From Kiritimatiellia bacterium (GTDB lineage Bacteria; Verrucomicrobiota; Kiritimatiellia; RFP12; UBA1067), in assembly GCA_016303225.1 (NCBI GenBank), contig JAEDMC010000155.1, positions 1-6,541 on the forward strand: a stretch of 6,541 bases of DNA. Reading direction: 5' to 3'. The notes below the pieces were generated by a model. That model worked only from the letters and a program-made list of their open reading frames with translations. It searched no databases and was not told the DNA's origin. This document shows, one piece after another, positions 5,411 through 6,541 of the stretch (the stretch's first letter is position 1; every line of letters starts with the position of its first letter). Position numbers and translations under genes: made by a program.

Positions 5411-6541
5411 TCAATAGACAAACAGCATCTCTCTATACTTCGGCAGCGGCCAACGCGCGTCGTCGATGAGGCCCTCCAGCCGGTCGACGGTCTTGCGGAG
5501 GTCGTTCATCGCCGCGATCTGCTCGGCGTGCCCGCCGTGCGCGAGCGATTTCTCCAGCTTGTCGCACTTGACGTGCAGGTCGTCGAGCCCCGCACCCAGC
5601 TTGAGCGAAAGCGCCGTGAGGCCTCGGATGCCGACCTTGAGTCCGTCGCTTTTCGCCTGTCCGAGCGCCGTCGCCAGCTTCGAGAACTCGTCCGCAACGA
5701 CGGGACGGATCATCGAGCGCGCGATCTCAAGCGAGATGTTGGCCTCGATGCGAATGCGCCGCTCGTAGTCCTCGCGTCCGATCTCGAAGCGCGAGAGCAT
5801 TTCGCCGCGCGAGAGAACGCCGTATTTCTCGAAGAGCGCGATGTTCCGCTCGTCCTTGAGCGGCGAGAGCGATTCCATCGTGTCGTGCAGGTTGGGAAGT
5901 CCGCGGCGCTTCGCCTCCTTTGTCCAGCCGTCCGAATAGCCGTCGCCGGAGAAGATGACGCGCTTGTGCGCCTTCACCTGCATCTGCAGCAGCTTCTGGA
6001 GGTTCTCGTTGAAGTTCCCCTTCATCGCGTCGAGCTTGTCGCACAGCGCGTCGATCGACTCCGCGACGATGGTGTTCAAGACCATCTGGCTCTTTGCGCA
6101 GTTCTGCGAGGAACCCGGCGCGCGGAACTCGAACTTGTTGCCGGTAAAGGCGAACGGCGAGGTGCGGTTGCGGTCGGTCGTGTCCTTCGGGAGCGCTGGC
6201 AGCGAATCGACCCCGAGGCGCATCCGGCTCTTCCTCCGCGGTTCATCTTCATCTTTCACCTTCACCTCGTGCTCGATGGCATCGAGCACGTCGTTCAGCT
6301 CGTCGCCCAGAAACACCGAGATGATCGCGGGCGGCGCTTCGTTCGCGCCGAGACGGTGGTCGTTGCCCGCCCCCGCCGTCGTCTCGCGGAGAATGTCGGC
6401 ATGCATCTCGATCGCGCGGATGATCGCAAGGAGAAAGGTGATGAAGATCGCGTTCTCGCGGGGATTCGACCCCGGCGACAGGAGATTGCGTCCGCCGTAG
6501 GCGATGGACCAGTTGCAGTGCTTGCCGCTGCCGTTGACGCC
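5411..6541 (-). CDS. glnN: Glutamine synthetase type III, C-terminal half (partial at right edge)
   Basis: The frame is open from the right edge to a TGA at 5413-5411, giving 376 visible codons. The family is usually about 700-730 residues, so roughly the N-terminal half lies outside; an internal ATG at 6406 is not the real start. Glutamine synthetase makes glutamine from glutamate, ammonia and ATP in the cytoplasm. Counting from the edge, visible motifs are VNGSGKHCNWS (2-12, ammonia/glutamate-site loop), AGAGNDHRLGANEAPPAIIS (56-75), a type III hallmark, TDRNRTSPFAFTGNKFEFR (122-140, ATP and metal-site residues including Glu138 and Arg140) and the tail RWPLPKYREMLFVY at the C-terminus. The region from about 160 onward is mostly helical, as expected of the type III-specific C-terminal extension. 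It reads toward the rhamnosidase with a 59-bp gap; I see no terminator between them, so read-through is possible. Its own regulation lies outside the window. Confidence 0.97.
   Translation of the reverse strand, partial: GVNGSGKHCNWSIAYGGRNLLSPGSNPRENAIFITFLLAIIRAIEMHADILRETTAGAGNDHRLGANEAPPAIISVFLGDELNDVLDAIEHEVKVKDEDEPRRKSRMRLGVDSLPALPKDTTDRNRTSPFAFTGNKFEFRAPGSSQNCAKSQMVLNTIVAESIDALCDKLDAMKGNFNENLQKLLQMQVKAHKRVIFSGDGYSDGWTKEAKRRGLPNLHDTMESLSPLKDERNIALFEKYGVLSRGEMLSRFEIGREDYERRIRIEANISLEIARSMIRPVVADEFSKLATALGQAKSDGLKVGIRGLTALSLKLGAGLDDLHVKCDKLEKSLAHGGHAEQIAAMNDLRKTVDRLEGLIDDARWPLPKYREMLFVY

Noticed and set aside
5411..6406. Complete 331-residue protein starting at the ATG at 6406
   Set aside because: The frame continues upstream to the window edge and encodes the glutamine synthetase VNGSGKH motif there, so this ATG is internal to a larger gene.
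1..6541. A mobile element, CRISPR array, defence cassette or other new multi-gene system
   Set aside because: All sizeable minus-strand genes belong to known metabolic families, no transposase, integrase, terminal repeat pair or spaced repeat array is visible, and intergenic gaps are short. Nothing supports a novel system here.

Overview
The window looks like a bacterial chromosome segment of fairly high G+C. Every convincing gene lies on the minus strand, so the biological reading order is from the right edge to the left edge. That order is: the C-terminal half of a type III glutamine synthetase (glnN), a secreted GH78 alpha-L-rhamnosidase, a ThrH-type phosphoserine phosphatase/homoserine phosphotransferase, quinolinate synthase A (nadA), a lipoprotein aldose 1-epimerase (galM family), and possibly the first 20 codons of another gene running off the left edge. 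Type III glutamine synthetase, a secreted rhamnosidase and signal-peptide-bearing sugar enzymes suggest an anaerobic, plant-polysaccharide-degrading bacterium. A member of the PVC group (Kiritimatiellota/Lentisphaerota-like) or a related gut or sediment lineage is my best guess, but it rests on gene content only and is weak.

Right part (5352-6541): glnN is cut by the window edge and ends in the conserved C-terminal tail of the family. A 59-bp spacer follows. It carries three copies of a 9-bp unit and then a very strong purine-rich Shine-Dalgarno in front of the rhamnosidase. Middle (2829-5351): the GH78 enzyme is full length, with an export signal and the full set of visible catalytic acids. 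Left part (100-2828): a 20-bp AT-rich spacer holds a consensus -10 hexamer so close to the thrH start that the transcript would be nearly leaderless. thrH, nadA and galM then follow with gaps of 6 and 9 bp, all in one reading frame, and look like one transcription unit.

Functionally, the two exported proteins (rhamnosidase and lipoprotein mutarotase) fit release and anomeric equilibration of sugars outside the cytoplasm. glnN, thrH and nadA are cytoplasmic housekeeping functions: nitrogen assimilation, serine or threonine precursor phosphate chemistry, and de novo NAD synthesis. No pathway obviously joins the two groups, so the layout is probably a mosaic of short operons. I found no mobile element, CRISPR array, tRNA, rRNA or defence-type system. 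The points worth a second look are small: the apparent leaderless promoter, the 9-bp repeats, and the weak or absent ribosome-binding sites inside the thrH-nadA-galM unit.
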